DNA of 64,000 bases from Anodontia alba (GCA_964016985.1 OZ024825.1:28015893-28079892), one strand, 5' to 3'. Positions 20,489-32,064 are shown, counted from the first letter of the stretch. Notes: generated from the letters alone by a model not told the origin. Translations and numbers: made by a program.

Positions 20489-20760
20489 CATCACGAAAAC
20501 ATACCTTTATAATTTTAACCCCTTAAACTCCACTTTTATATAGTAAAACTGGGGTTTACAGGGGTATACATTATTTTTTTTATTTTTTTGCTCAAAAACA
20601 TAGCTTGCTAAAAAACATAGATTGTGGCGAGGCGATTCTAACGAGTACCCACAATCTTGTTTTGAGCAGAAATATGATAAATATCAGATTTTTTATCTGA
20701 AAATTTCCATTTTTTATGGTAAAATTTTCAGTATATTTGAATAGGCATGTTTTCGTAATG
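20489..20760 (-). mobile_element. Family A MITE, inverse orientation
   Basis: CATCACGAAAACATACC to GGCATGTTTTCGTAATG. The left hairpin arm is partly deleted: ACATAGATTGTG runs straight into GCGAGGCGATTCTAACGAG. Confidence 0.85.
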
Positions 20761-20811
20761 TGAACACCAATGGCCCTTTTTCCGTTGCTGATTCGAACTC
20801 TTTTCTTCAGT

Positions 20812-21082
20812 CCCTAGGAAATTCTTCCGGTTCCACAAGAAAACAAATATTTAAAAATATTTTGGGAATATTTTGTTAATTTATCAGGAAAATGTATGTT
20901 GCGTGTAATTAGAATCGCATCATCGAGATGATTCTAATCAGTACACTCTACATACTAGTATGTTATAGAAGATCGAAAAGACATCATTAAATTATCCCCA
21001 TTTCCCTCCTGACCTGGCGCCTAGATCGAAACATGCCTTTAATAAATTTCCACTGTCCCAAAGATGTTCGAGCCATTGGGCT
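20812..21082 (-). mobile_element. Family C MITE (inverse orientation)
   Basis: CCTAGGAAATTCTTCCGG, then a decayed hairpin TTAGAATCGCATC...GATGATTCTAATC, then AAATTATCCCCATTT and GACCTGGCGCC. In reverse this matches 50091-50451, including TGGCTCGAACATCTTTGG near its end. Confidence 0.7.
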
Positions 21083-21156
21083 TCTTTTATTTTTCAGTGC
21101 GTGTAGTATAATCGTAAAGCATTTTGCACTGTGTGAGCTTGTGCGTCCAGTGAACT

Positions 21157-21432
21157 CATTACGAAAATAAGCCTACTCAAATATACTGAAAATTCTACTA
21201 CCAAAAAATGAAAATTTTCAGATAAAACTTCTAATATTTTTCACATTTCTGCTCAAAACATATATTGTGGGTACACGTTAGAACCGCCACGCCGAGGCGG
21301 TTCTAACGAGTACCCACAATATTGTTTTTGAGCAGAAATAAGAAAAATAATGTGTACTCCTGTTTACCCTAGTTTTACTATATCAAAGTTGGGTTTAAGG
21401 GGTCACCATTATATAGATACGTTTTTCTGATG
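21157..21432 (+). mobile_element. Family A MITE
   Basis: CATTACGAAAATAAGCC to ATACGTTTTTCTGATG. Hairpin present (GCCACGCCGAGGCGG). The right arm is more diverged than in most copies. Confidence 0.85.
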
Positions 21433-21596
21433 TGCGAGGGGCTTGGCCAGCCTCGAAGATCTGAGGATTTCTTTAGACTTCGCTGTCCTTGCGATGTCAG
21501 TAGGAACCTTTCATCGATAGAGGTATTAATTTTGCAATAATTACATGCTTTCAAATAATCAAACAATCTTGTTTTATATCGATAGCAGACATACAT

Positions 21597-21792
21597 TACC
21601 CTTAGCATTCTCTGGGCTACTTTAGCAGACAACATATTGAGGTTAGTTTTCATTTTTCATTTATTTTTAGAAAATAGGGCTTGATATTTCATAAAAACTA
21701 TTTCCTAAGGAGACATTCTGCATGAAATGTCAAACTCTGTTTTCAGGGGAAAATAAGGCAGATATTTTACAGTGTCGCCTGTCTGCTAAGTG
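21597..21792. mobile_element. Family E MITE
   Basis: TTACCCTTAGCATTCTCTGG, TTTAGCAGACAACATATTGA, central CCTAAGGAGACATTCTGC, right arm CAGTGTCGCCTGTCTGCTAA. Confidence 0.65.
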
Positions 21793-22113
21793 TTATTAAA
21801 TCAAGTCGCGCCAAGCTAATAAAGGTGCAAATTGGAGGTTTTATGCCTACAGCGGATGCCCAAATCACCCTGCTCATCTGCGAAATTTTTGAGGCCTTCG
21901 CTGTCACTGAAAACTGCAGAATGTATCAAAGTACAGCGAAGACCCTGATGAAGACTTCACTGAATAATCTGAATCTTCCCTGTTTACATATGTACCGAAG
22001 GCAGTTTCTCGTTTGTCGCGGCACAATTGAGGTTATCCCAACAAACACATTAACGTCGCAACAAACTCATTTTTACGTCGTCGAGGACATCGCCACGTTG
22101 TAGCGCCGTTATA

Positions 22114-22358
22114 TGCTTGCTGGAAACAATCGTGTTATAACGTTTTCTGGGAACAATCACATTGTGTGTTTGCTTGGAACAATCACTTTATGTGGTTGCT
22201 GGAAACAATCACATTATGAATGTGGGGAACAATCAGTATGTATTTGCTATGAATGATCATGATGTATTTGCTGGGAACAATCGCTTTATGTTCGCAGGGA
22301 ACAGTCCAGTTAAATTTTGCTTGGACAATCGCGTTATATGTTTGCTTGGAACAATCAG
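22114..22358 (+). repeat. Minisatellite, ~28-bp unit, about nine copies
   Basis: The unit is roughly TTTGCTGGGAACAATCACATTATG with varied bases. It is followed at about 22382 by an inverted half unit (TTGATTGTTCCAAGCAAATA). One frame reads as an imperfect peptide repeat (AGNNH), but nothing suggests a gene. Confidence 0.8.
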
Positions 22359-22552
22359 TGCGTGGACCTCATAGTCCACGATTTGATTGTTCCAAGCAAA
22401 TATTACCTGCATCTGCGAATAGCGACGGTCCAGCTAAAATATCACAGTCTACTTTCCAGACTTCCTTTAGGCGAGCAGTAACAATCCTGGTCAGATTTTG
22501 CGCATGCACAAGATATATTGGGTCTTTAGTCGTTCGTATAATGCTAAAGGAT

Positions 22553-22581
22553 CTTTTTTTTTTTTTTTTTTTTTTTTTTTT
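22553..22581 (+). repeat. Poly(T) run
   Basis: About 29 T, preceded by AAAGGATC. Confidence 0.9.
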
Positions 22582-22624
22582 GTTTGGCACACGGCGCACC
22601 CTAGTTCAGTGGTGCGAAAAAAGG

Positions 22625-22790
22625 CTATCTAACGCTTAATGTGTTCGTAAAAAATTCGCCATGACATTTTATTTATTTTTTTCTTATTTTTAATAGAAAT
22701 ACGGTTTGGCATTTCATGCCAGCTGTCACCTTAGGAGAAAATTTGCTTGAAATATCAAACCGTGTTTGGGGACAAATTAAAAAATATATA
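22625..22790. mobile_element. Family E MITE, decayed
   Basis: CTAACGCTTAATGTGTTCG, CGGTTTGGCATTTCATGCC, CACCTTAGGAGAAAATTTGC, then AAACCGTGTTTGGGGAC. It ends in an (AT)n run. Confidence 0.55.
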
Positions 22791-22803
22791 TATATATATT
22801 CCC

Positions 22804-22902
22804 AGCTAGCATTCTACGTAAATCTACATCGGGCCGTCATCGGCCCGTCAGCTACCCTGACGGGCCGATGACGGCCCGATGTAGATTTAAGTAGAATATA
22901 GC
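22804..22902. repeat. GC-rich palindrome, ~44-bp arms
   Basis: AAATCTACATCGGGCCGTCA and TCGGCCCGTCA are mirrored by TGACGGGCCGATGACGGCCC and GATGTAGATTT with about one mismatch, around GCTACCC. No other copy in the window. Confidence 0.85.
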
Positions 22903-23075
22903 ATTGTATCATTGTCTGTCGTATGCAGAATTTCGCTCTGACAGTGCTAAAGGTTCAAATTTCTTGTGAATGATGAGCATACTGTCTGACCTATATGCAC
23001 TTGAAAAAATATCTCATTTACAAATATAGAAACTAAATTTAGTAGATAGCAATCACAAAAGGATTGATGTCGCTT

Positions 23076-23290
23076 TAACCTTAAAGCGCTAATCACAGCT
23101 GCAGCAGACGACATTTTTGTTTGTATTTCACAGAAAATAAGACTTGGCATTTCATGTGAATCGTAACTGCTTAGCAAACGATTCACATGAAATGTCAAGT
23201 CTTATTTTCTCTGGAATGTAATAAAATATAGAACGTCTGCTGCAATTTTGCTTAGTAGGATTTAGCACTCCCTGGATGAACTCAGCAGAC
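23076..23290. mobile_element. Family E MITE, variant
   Basis: TTTAACCTTAAAGCGCTAAT, GCAGCAGACGACATTTTTG, strong central palindrome (CATTTCATGTGAATCGT...ACGATTCACATGAAATG), GAACGTCTGCTGCAATTT. Confidence 0.75.
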
Positions 23291-23556
23291 GACAAACTGA
23301 TAATATTCTGAGAAAAAAAAAGAAAAAAAAAGTGAGCCGCGCCGTGAGAAAACTGGATTTTTGGGGTTATGAAAAAAGGATTAAAATATCGACCAGGCAG
23401 CTAAGCCATACAATCTTATAAGGGCCGTTTCTATTTACTGATATATTCTACAGCATGCATTAATTCTGCATGCGAGACAGCAAAGCCGTCCCGATCAGAC
23501 AGCGCGGACGCAGAATCTGATCTTGTCTGCGCCAGCATATGGCCCCATGAACCTAT

Positions 23557-23582
23557 TTTTTTTTTTTTTTTTTTTTTTTTTT
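23557..23582 (+). repeat. Poly(T) run
   Basis: Uninterrupted T run. Another T-rich (GTTT/T)n block lies at 23706-23792. Confidence 0.85.
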
Positions 23583-23742
23583 CTCATTTTGAAATGACCT
23601 CTGTCATGTTAAGCTCTCTATCTTTGGAATTGTTTGAACGTTGTTTAATCCATTTATGCCTAGTGGACTCCTCCGCAGGTTCACGTCCAGTCTAAGGGGT
23701 GTCTGTTTTTTTGTGTGTTTGTTTGTTTGTTTTTTTGTTGTT

Positions 23743-23774
<32 letters not shown>

Positions 23775-23825
23775 TTTGTTTGTTTTTTTAAGATTTCCAT
23801 TTATTATTGAGTCTCATATACTTAA

Positions 23826-23893
23826 TGCAAACAGTGCAGACCCTGAGTAAACGCCGCATTCTGCGGTGCCTGATCTGGGTATACATTGTTTGC
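23826..23893. repeat. Family G hairpin
   Basis: TGCAAACAGTGCAGACCCTG, CGCCGCATTCTGCGGTGCC, TGATCTGGGTATACATTGTT TGCC. Confidence 0.65.
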
Positions 23894-24016
23894 CAATGTA
23901 CCTTTTATGGGTCGCTGGTATAAATGGATTAAACATAGAATTTAGAGGTTTACGCTGGAAACTATCTGAAGTAGTTTTCGTTTAAAAAAAAGAAAAATAG
24001 TGTCACTGTGATATCA

Positions 24017-24320
24017 CGGAATGGTGGATTGTGGGTAAAAGTCAAAATGTGCGACAGATCACTTGTGCAAAAAACACGTAAGAAAACAAGTGTAACGTTT
24101 TTTAATACAGTTTTGAATGAAATAGTCTTTTTTGTGCACTCCATCACTGCAGCAAAACTAATCGAGTTCGGAATGGTGGATTGAGGGTAAACGTAGTCAA
24201 AATGTACGAAAGATCACTTGTGCAAAAATAGACTGAAACTAGCGTAACGTTTATAATGCAGTTTTTAGTGAACTAGTCTTTTTTGTGCACTCTGTCGCTG
24301 CAGGAAAAAACTAATCAATC
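24017..24320 (+). repeat. Direct tandem duplication, 152-bp period
   Basis: Two units begin CGGAATGGTGGATTG at 24017 and 24169 and share CACTTGTGCAAAAA, TAGTCTTTTTTGTGCACTC and CTGCAG. Units differ at several sites. Confidence 0.8.
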
Positions 24321-24335
24321 TCGAATATTTTATTT

Positions 24336-24515
24336 TAACCTTTACCACTTTTGGGCAAATTCAGCGGTCGACATGTTGATGATATTTTCATATTTTTTCC
24401 AGAATACAGGTTTTGACATTTCAAACAATTGGAGGCCATTCGCATGAAATTTCAAACCTTTTTTTTTTTCTGGGGAAAAAAATCAATATGTCGTCTGCTC
24501 AGTGAAAATTCTACC
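24336..24515. mobile_element. Family E MITE
   Basis: TTTTAACCTTTACCACTTTT, GCGGTCGACATGTTGATGAT, GGAGGCCATTCGCATGAAAT, AATATGTCGTCTGCTCAGTG. The right end is decayed. Confidence 0.65.
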
Positions 24516-24657
24516 CAGACTCGCAGAGATTTCCGCTTCTGTTGCAAACGTTTCCGCATGAATTATGATGGCTTGTCGGTTGAAGTTTCCTTGAAAGATT
24601 TGTTGTGGATCTCCTCCGGGCTGAGGCAGTGCCTAACTACAAAAATGTCCACAATTA

Positions 24658-24864
24658 ATTAACGCTTAGCATGCTGGGTAGAACTTTCAGCAGACGACAA
24701 TTGAACTATTTTCTTATTTTTCCCAGAAAATAGGTTTTGACAATTCATGCAAACTGTTTCCTAAAGAGACAATTTTCATGAAATGTCAAAGCCTAATTTT
24801 TTGAAAAAAAAAATATCAAAGTGTCGTCTGCCTGCAGCTGTTGTGTTTGGCACTTAAAGGGTTA
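24658..24864. mobile_element. Family E MITE
   Basis: ATTAACGCTTAGCATGCTGG to GGCACTTAAAGGGTTAAT, with CAGCAGACGACAATTG, CCTAAAGAGACAATTTTCAT and GTGTCGTCTGCCTGCAGC. Confidence 0.75.
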
Positions 24865-25430
24865 ATTAGTATATGGCTGTACGGTTTCACAGAGGTCGAA
24901 GATTTATAAAAGGGCGATATAAGAGGAATTTAATGACGCAATGATTCCACTTTGGTAAATGCGCCTAATTTACCTCATTATAATTCATTCCTGTCACATT
25001 AAAAGGGCTCTTCATGACATACACGAAGGTTTTAGGCTGTGATCAGTCTGCGCAATAATACAGTCAAATTAAAAAATCAAAACCTTCGCTGTCCACTTAC
25101 AGAGTCGGTAGTAATGAAAAGTATTGTAAAATAATTTGACGAAACATAAAAGCCTTAATCAAACTGCAAATATTGCAGGCTGTTCGGGGCCTTATTTATT
25201 TGCATGTGCCTCATAGATCCCATTTATCATGACGAGGCTCTATATCCTGAAATAGTTTTGATGACATCAATGCGTTTGTGATTGTTATCTATTAAATTTG
25301 ATTTCTATATTTCTAAATACGAATCTTCTTTTCAAGTGCTCAAAGATAATATGCTCTCTTAAAAAAAATCTTCAGTAATGTGAAATTTTAATCATAAAGC
25401 CTTAACTGCCATAGGCGGTAATAATAGGCT

Positions 25431-25492
25431 GTTGCAAACGGCGTAGATCCAGATGAACCGTCTTATCAGGATGTACACTGTTTGACATTCAG
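25431..25492. repeat. Family G hairpin, diverged
   Basis: GTTGCAAACGGCGTAGATCC AGATGAACCGTCTTATCAGG and ATGTACACTGTTTGAC. Confidence 0.55.
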
Positions 25493-25784
25493 ACTTTCAA
25501 CGTTACATAGAAACTTCCTTCCAATCGACAGTTTGTTAAAAAAAAAAAAAAAAAAAAAGCAGACGTCGTCTGAAATTTGGCGCAGAAAGAATTAAAGGGA
25601 CTGGATTCACTTGGTAAATGTTCCGTCATTTTTACTTTTAAATTAGCTTTTTTTTTTATTGTAAAAAAGAAACCTTTCCTTATAAAGTCGACCTCTTTCA
25701 AGAAGTAAGGTAACACAATTCTGACATAGTTGTCTCCCTTGAAATCGTACCAGAGCAAATACAGCAAACAACACACAGTGATAA

Positions 25785-25946
25785 CTATGTTTTCTTATTT
25801 TCTCCCGAAACTGGGTTTGATATTTTATGATTTGTTTTCCTAAAGAAAAAAGTGATATGAAATGTTAAAACCCTATCTCTGCTAAAAATACGACATCTAT
25901 TTTAAACCGTCATTGTGATTTTATTCATCCGGCATTCTAAGCGTTA
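25785..25946. mobile_element. Family E MITE, decayed
   Basis: TTTTCTTATTTTCTCCCGAA, TTTGATATTTTATGATTTG, GATATGAAATGTTAAAACCC and GGCATTCTAAGCGTTAAA. Confidence 0.55.
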
Positions 25947-26156
25947 AATAGCCTTATTTGTATCACTGAAGAATAGGGCTTTGGAACCATCGGCATATAC
26001 GAAAAACTGAAAACCCCAAAATACCTTGCGCATGCGCACAGTCTGATCAGGACTGCCATGGTCTTGAGAAAACTTGGATAGTCTAGACTGCGCTGCCCTT
26101 AAAAAACTGCTTAATGAGACGGGCCTTTGCTGTTGGCAGGTGCGGTTAGGTTCTTT

Positions 26157-26434
26157 CATTACGAAAACAAGCCTATTCAAATATAAAGAAAATTTCACCT
26201 CCAAAAACTGAAAATTTTAAGATAAAAAACTGACATTTTTTCATGTGTCTGCTCAAAACATAGATTGTGGGTACTCGTTAGAACCACCTCGGCGAGGCCG
26301 TTCTAACGAGTACTCACAATCTATGTTTTTGAGCAGAAATAAGGAAAATAATGAATGCCCCTGTAAACCCCAGTTTTACTATATAAAAGTAGGGTTTAAG
26401 GGGGTCAGAATTATATAGGCATGTTTTCGTGATG
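26157..26434 (+). mobile_element. Family A MITE
   Basis: CATTACGAAAACAAGCC to GGCATGTTTTCGTGATG with central hairpin GAACCACCTCGGCGAGGC. Confidence 0.9.
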
Positions 26435-26934
26435 TTTGCGTGACATAGCCCACGTAATGATTCTTCTCTGCAAACATATAACGGCTACACGTTCTTTTGA
26501 CGTCGCGGTTATTTGTCTTTGGTACATATGCGAACAGAAAAAAGCGCCAAACCAATCACTGAAGCATCAGTTTTATCAGGGTTTTAGCTGCAGTTTGATA
26601 TATTCTGTAGTTTTCAGTGACACAGAAGGCACCGGTCAGACTGTGCGGATAGACATTAACTATACGCATATGCCACAGACAGACCATTTCCCTGTGGAAA
26701 AGTAGAGTCTAAAAAGGTTAAGTATGATTTGTAATGCTATTTTTGTTATTGCAATGCTATTTGAAAACGAAATATTTTTTTCAGCACCAGCTTTCAGTTC
26801 ATGTAAATACCTGTAATTAAACCATGAGCTGTACCATACAAAAAGTACTCATCAAAATGTTTTGTCTGTGGAGGTTTGAGAAATCTGAAGTAATTACGAC
26901 TTGTAATTCAGTATTAAGTGGACTTAGATACACT

Positions 26935-27115
26935 TGGTAGATTTTCCGGCGTTTGACAAGGGAGACAATTTTTGCGACTTCCTGTTTGCTGTCATGCACA
27001 CCTAGCCCCTTCTGGAAAGGGGTATACTCCAAAAGGAAATAATTTGCTCCCCACGGGGAGCAAATTCTTTCCTTTTGGAATATACCCCTTTTCAGAAGAG
27101 AGACAAACATTTCTG
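26935..27115. repeat. Family L fold-back element
   Basis: GGTAGATTTTCCGGCGTTTG, ACAAGGGAGACAATTTTTGC, then a strong hairpin: GAAAGGGGTATACTCCAAAA GGAAATAATTTGCTCC mirrored by GGAGCAAATTCTTTCCTTTT GGAATATACCCCTTTTC. Confidence 0.65.
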
Positions 27116-27688
27116 AAAGATTTGCGGCCCTTGAAAATAAATATATTTACCTTAAATAATATCGTTAAATTTACACCATATTACCTGAGGCGATTGTTCA
27201 ACTAAATGAACAAGGGCTATTAGTATGGTAATTATATACCCATTACACACTGAAAATGTACTCGAAAATATGTCAACAGTTTATGGGAAAAGCCAGCTGG
27301 TGCAAATAAAAAATGTATAAACAAAAAAAGAAAAACATTATTTTTATCTTTCAAATTGTCAGTTCGTTGTATTATTTTTGCAAGACTTCAAAATACAAAC
27401 GAAGATCGTATATGAATGGCCACAACCATGGGGCACAACCCTCTCGAGCCATCGACAGGCAAGGAGAAAAACAGGATTTTGAAGCGTAATATCTACATGG
27501 ACACGAGACAACTCTGTTGAAATTGATTTGTCCCCTTCTATAAGAGGGCTATGAGGAAAGAATTTATCCTAAAGGGAGTAGGTCCCTTTTTTGAAGGGAA
27601 CTGATGTGCAGGAAAGAAAATAGAAAGTCGTAAAAATTGTCTTTCTTGAGAAAAATGGCGGCTAAATAACCAAGTGTACCCATTTACG

Positions 27689-27690
<2 letters not shown>

Positions 27691-27740
<50 letters not shown>
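27691..27740 (+). repeat. (GT)25 microsatellite
   Basis: Fifty uninterrupted bases of GT. Likely length-polymorphic. Confidence 0.98.
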
Positions 27741-27744
<4 letters not shown>

Positions 27745-27761
27745 CCTTTATTGAAACTGGT

Positions 27762-27954
27762 TCATATAATCCTAGCCCTGCGTTTGCAAACAGTGTAGAT
27801 CCAGATCAGTTGGCTTCTAGCCAACTGATCTGGATCTACATAGTTTGCCATTAAGTATGTGAAATTATATCAACAATCTGGATCAAGTAATCTGATTGGC
27901 TGAAAATTAGAAATGGATTTGGCATCTTAGTTTATTCGGCAAGACAAGGGTTAA
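27762..27954. mobile_element. Family S element
   Basis: Carries a G-like hairpin GTAGATCCAGATCAGTTGGC / GCCAACTGATCTGGATCTAC, then TATATCAACAATCTGGATC, GATTGGCTGAAAATTAG and GACAAGGGTTAA. Two other copies: 29732-29958 and 63436-63632. Confidence 0.7.
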
Positions 27955-28790
27955 AATGTTATGTCATGTCGCCGCATTATCAATATACTGCTTACAATAA
28001 GATTGGCGCGTTCGACTGCACAGAAATCTCAACGACCTTATAAACACATTCTCGAAGGCGCGGATGTTTGGAGGTCGAGAAAACCGGAGTACCAGTTGAC
28101 AAGCGAGAGACATACCTCTGCATAGGTTGCATATTTTGAGTAGTATACGCTGCGTAAGTAGGTTTAGTACTTTTGTAGATTTAATAGTTTTTATGTTTAA
28201 TTTTCTTTGGCATCACCGAGCCTATTCTGGCATCTTAGAAAACAGAGTTCCGTTTTAGCCGGTGCTGGGGTGGGTAGGGGCGTACGAAGCCCTGTAAACT
28301 ACATGTGCATTGGTGATATATACAGAGTCGCAGTAAACCCGAGACTCCCAATTTTCGTACTTTTACGTCTTCTTTGTTTCTGAGGACAATCCTTATAGAT
28401 GAAATTCGTTTTACATTTCAGAGGATAAAATATGATACTTTATTACATACTTGCTTAAGTATACAATAGTAATGTCAAAAAGTGTGCGATATTTGCATCT
28501 TTCTATCAGTAATATCTGTTAGATTTTGTACTAACGCTATATAGGCAATCTGTGCTTTTTCCGATGGGGAATAATTGTGCACTTCTTGTTGCTGATTTCT
28601 TTCTGTTTTGTTACGAGAGATCCCCCAGAAGAAATAAAATCCTAGCCAATATTAATGAAGCATTCCCAACATCTACATATAGATTACTTACTAAATATTG
28701 ATGATATTTTACCACATTCTGAAGTATCTACTCTCTAATTATGGCCTCTTTCGGGTATACAATTAACGAGATCGTTCGCTTCCATACTGA
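27955..28790. other. No gene or repeat recognised
   Basis: Unique-looking, moderately AT-rich sequence. No long open frame, tandem repeat or MITE ends seen. Confidence 0.5.
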
Positions 28791-28845
28791 TTTCGCTTTC
28801 AAATGAAATTATGCTTGTACGAAAATTCAACAAGACGTTAAAGGA

Positions 28846-29065
28846 GCAGCTAATAAAGGATTGGTGTATCCAGTCTTGGAGTAAGGCAGTTAGGTTTTGG
28901 ATTTGGACCCCAAGGTGTAGTCAGGAACAATTAGAAAGCATGCAAAAACGCGCAGCCAGATTTGTAAGAGGAAATTTCAATTATTGTTAAAGAAGCAGCT
29001 TATTTCGCCCTCAAATTGAATTATGCTTCGGCAAGTTCCAAAATTTATAAAATTTCTTTATTGAA
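28846..29065 (+). pseudogene. LINE reverse-transcriptase C-terminal remnants (two pieces)
   Basis: Piece 1 (28846-28985), in broken frames, reads VKGAANKGLVYPVLE and then QLESMQKRAARFVRG. These are the two conserved motifs after the RT palm in jockey/CR1-type LINEs, the latter usually seen as LExVQRRAARFV. Piece 2 (28986-29065) restarts with VKEAAYFAL...LNYASA, equivalent to the beginning of piece 1. So two copies of the same LINE segment lie head to tail, both with indels. They encode no product. Confidence 0.7.
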
Positions 29066-29731
29066 AGATTTGAAAACAAATGATAAAATACCCCACCAGA
29101 AAAGGCAATTAATATTAAAAAAGAAATATTATTTTAATGAGACATTTAGATGGGTTCTAATTATTCTGCACATAATTCTGACTAAACGACAAAAAACTTA
29201 TTTGGTGGGTTTACTATATTCGCTTGTACCAAATCGCTTGACTATTCAGTAAAAGGTCATACTTCAAATGTGCTGGAGACTTAGGCGTGTATATTCATTG
29301 TAAATATTAGCTTGCAGAATATATAGCCGCTCATGCATGGCCTAATATAAACCACGTATGAGTGAATAGGTGCAGATAGACAGATATTATCACTGTTCTC
29401 GTTGTGTACAACAACCGCAGATGGATCTGGATCTGGTTGGTACTGCCAACTAAAATCGCGTTCCCTGGAGTCATGTGTTTGGACGCACTTAAACATTATT
29501 TGACAGTGTGTTCATTTCTTCAGATGCTCGCCATATTTTTCATTATGCAAGATAGTCATGAACTACTAGTACATTACTAAACACTATTAAGTTAACTGAC
29601 TGCGCTTGCAATGATCTAAACTGTGTCGATGTACTATGGCTAGACTATCTCTAAACGTGATTAGTACCTACGCAGCGCCAGTGGTAACAAACTGTAGAAG
29701 TAGTTAGCATCACAAATATGGACAGATGGAC
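29066..29731. other. No gene recognised
   Basis: Continuation of decayed sequence after the LINE pieces. No tandem repeat, MITE end or domain motif is evident. Confidence 0.4.
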
Positions 29732-29958
29732 TTAACCATTGTCCTGCTAAATCCGGATGGATCCTGCATTTGCAAACAGTGTAGATCCAGATCAGATGGC
29801 TTCTGAAGAAGCCAACTGGTGAAGCCAACTGATCTGGATCTGCACTGTTTGCCATTAAGTATGTGAATTTATATCAACAATCTGGATCAAGTAATTTGAT
29901 TGGCTGAAAATTAGAAATGGGCGTGGCATCTTAATTTATTCAGCACGACAAGGGTTAA
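29732..29958. mobile_element. Family S element
   Basis: Ends TTAACCATTGTCCTGCTAAA and CAGCACGACAAGGGTTAA. The central hairpin is expanded by a partial repeat (GAAGCCAACTG GTGAAGCCAACTG). Confidence 0.75.
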
Positions 29959-30282
29959 GTGCCAAGATTAGGTGCCCTGCAACGAAAACAATTATGTCGC
30001 GAACTACTACTCGTCATGCTGATTATTGCTGTAAACCTTCATGAAAATTTAACAATAACTGTAGAATTAGACAAAAAGTTGGACAGATGGACGTAAGTGC
30101 CAACAGTAGATAATCTTGCAACGAAACCAATCACACTGCTGCAAAACGCTGATCGGTTCTGTAAAGTTTCATGCAATCCAACACAAACTTTAGAAGCAGT
30201 CCGCGTCACGAAGTTGTGCCAAAGGCAGATAGCCCTGCAACAAAAATACGTCACGCACTACTACTCATCATGCTGATTATTT

Positions 30283-30594
30283 GTTTGTTTGTTTGTGTTG
30301 AGGTTTTACGGCCCAGTCAACCCAGTGGGGTCATGTCGAGCGCGGTCAGTTTACCTTACCACACGTTTAATGGGCAGGCTTAGTCCTCTAAGCGGTAAAC
30401 CAGTATTGTGCACATTCTTTCTCCAGAAACTGACAACTGCCCTTCTTGAATCTGCGGAAGGGAGAGAATGACCGTAGAAAATATATCATGATCAATCTTC
30501 ACGAAAGAATGTTGCCGACCTCAGAGGGGGTTGAACCCGCGACCTCCTGGTCTCCAGTCTGACGGCGCATCCAACTTAGCCACCGAGGCCGGCC
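30283..30594 (-). mobile_element. SINE N, full length, 10-bp TSD
   Basis: On the minus strand a tRNA-like head begins GGCCTCGGTGGCTAAGTTGG (A box) with B box GGGTTCAACCCC. A ~230-bp body follows, with ATGACCCCACTGGGTTGACT near its end and a (CAAA)n tail. CTGATTATTT flanks both sides (30273-30282 and 30595-30604). Same family at 57439-57751, a 5'-truncated copy at 54421-54620, and a fragment at 13016-13160. Confidence 0.92.
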
Positions 30595-30782
30595 CTGATT
30601 ATTTATATACAGTCTCAAGAAAATCGGATAAAAACAACAAAAAAATGTAGAAGTGATTCACGTCAGATATACTGAACGACCGACCAACCGACCGACGTGT
30701 GATGACTCCTATGTACCCCTTTCAAATTTCGTTTGCACGGGTATAACACAGTACTATTACACATGGAGTTTTAGGTATATGA

Positions 30783-30965
30783 AGAAGGTGAAGGTTAGTT
30801 TGCGCATGTGTGCGGCTTAATCAGCACCTTCTTTTTCAGTTAAAATATCATTGTATACTAAAGCATACTCTGACAAACAGCGAAGGCCCTGATCAGACTG
30901 ATCAGACTGCACGAACGTGCGCAATCTGATCTGTGCCTTCACTGTTCGTATATGGACCAGAGGCC
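30783..30965. mobile_element. Family J element
   Basis: GAAGGTGAAGGTTAGTTTGC, AAACAGCGAAGGCCCTGATC, hairpin around CTGCACGAACGTGCGCAATC with a doubled AGACTGATC, then GTGCCTTCACTGTTCG. Confidence 0.6.
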
Positions 30966-31421
30966 TCTTTCTTAGGACGCGGAACTTATGAGGATTTTTG
31001 TTGAGATCCCATGGCTATCTTCAAATGTCAGATTATTCGTGCGAGCTGTGATTGTATGAGCTGAGTGGAAATGATATTGTTTGGAATCAGCTGCTACGTT
31101 TATTGAACACATCAATCAACGTAAATCGGTCAATATAATGAAACAGTGAGAAGCTGACGTTGGAAGAAAAACAAGTTTCTTCTCAGTACAGACCCTTAAC
31201 CATATAAATTGGCAACATTTTCTGACAAGAATTTGTGCATTTTTAAAGCACTTTGATACGAGATTATAACTATTAGATAAATGGTATTCTACTGAACAGA
31301 AGTTTTCAAACGTTTGAAGTTAAAAGATGTTCCTCTCTTTTATCTTTTATACACTAAATGGGCCGCTTCAAGCGAAAAAAAAAGCCTTCGAACGTGCGCA
31401 AAATGTGCAAATTCAGATCAT

Positions 31422-31686
31422 CATTACGAAAACATGCCTATTCAAATATACTGAAAATTTTACCACCAAAAAAATGAAAATTTTCAGAGAAAAAAAATCT
31501 GATATTTTTCATATTTCTGCTCAAACCATAGATTATGGGTACTCATTAGAACCGCCTCGCGAGTACCACAATCTATGTTTTTGAGCAGAAATAAGAAAAA
31601 TAATGCATACCCCTGTTAACCCCAGTTTTACTATATAAAAGTGGGGTTTAAAGGGGTCTAAATTATATAGGCGTGTTTTCGTAATG
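31422..31686 (+). mobile_element. Family A MITE, right hairpin arm partly deleted
   Basis: CATTACGAAAACATGCC to GGCGTGTTTTCGTAATG. After GAACCGCCTCGC the sequence jumps to GAGTACCACAATC, so the palindrome centre is lost. Confidence 0.85.
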
Positions 31687-31819
31687 AACTGCGTGTGCGC
31701 CATCCGGGCCTTTAATCTCCATTCATGCATTCTGTTGTATCTAGTAATTCTGTTAGCTAACAGTGAAGGCCCGGATTAGACTGTGCGGATACGCATTGGC
31801 TAGATCTTGTGAATATTCA

Positions 31820-32064
31820 GGGCCCAGTTGTTCAAAGCGTCGTTAGCTTAACGAGCTCGTTTAGGGTCATTTCGTTAACTGTTTTAGCGGATTCATTATA
31901 CAATAGTCTGATATTTTTTGCTGAAAAAAATGTGAGTAGCTTTTGCATTGCAAAAGCTACTCACATTTTTTCAGCAAAAAAGTTCAACATGTTTGCGTAT
32001 CACTCAATGTAAATTTTAACGGATCTTTAATTAACGATGTTGTTAGCTTTGAACTACTGGGCCC
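31820..32064. mobile_element. Family M MITE
   Basis: Ends GGGCCCAGTTGTTCAAA and TTTGAACTACTGGGCCC. Arms contain CGTTAGCTTAACGAGCTCGT. Perfect inner hairpin AATGTGAGTAGCTTTTGCA / TGCAAAAGCTACTCACATT. Second copy at 61024-61267. Confidence 0.85.

Noticed and set aside
22114..22358. CRISPR-like array
   Set aside because: Repeats are degenerate, contiguous and without unique spacers; this is a minisatellite in a eukaryotic genome.
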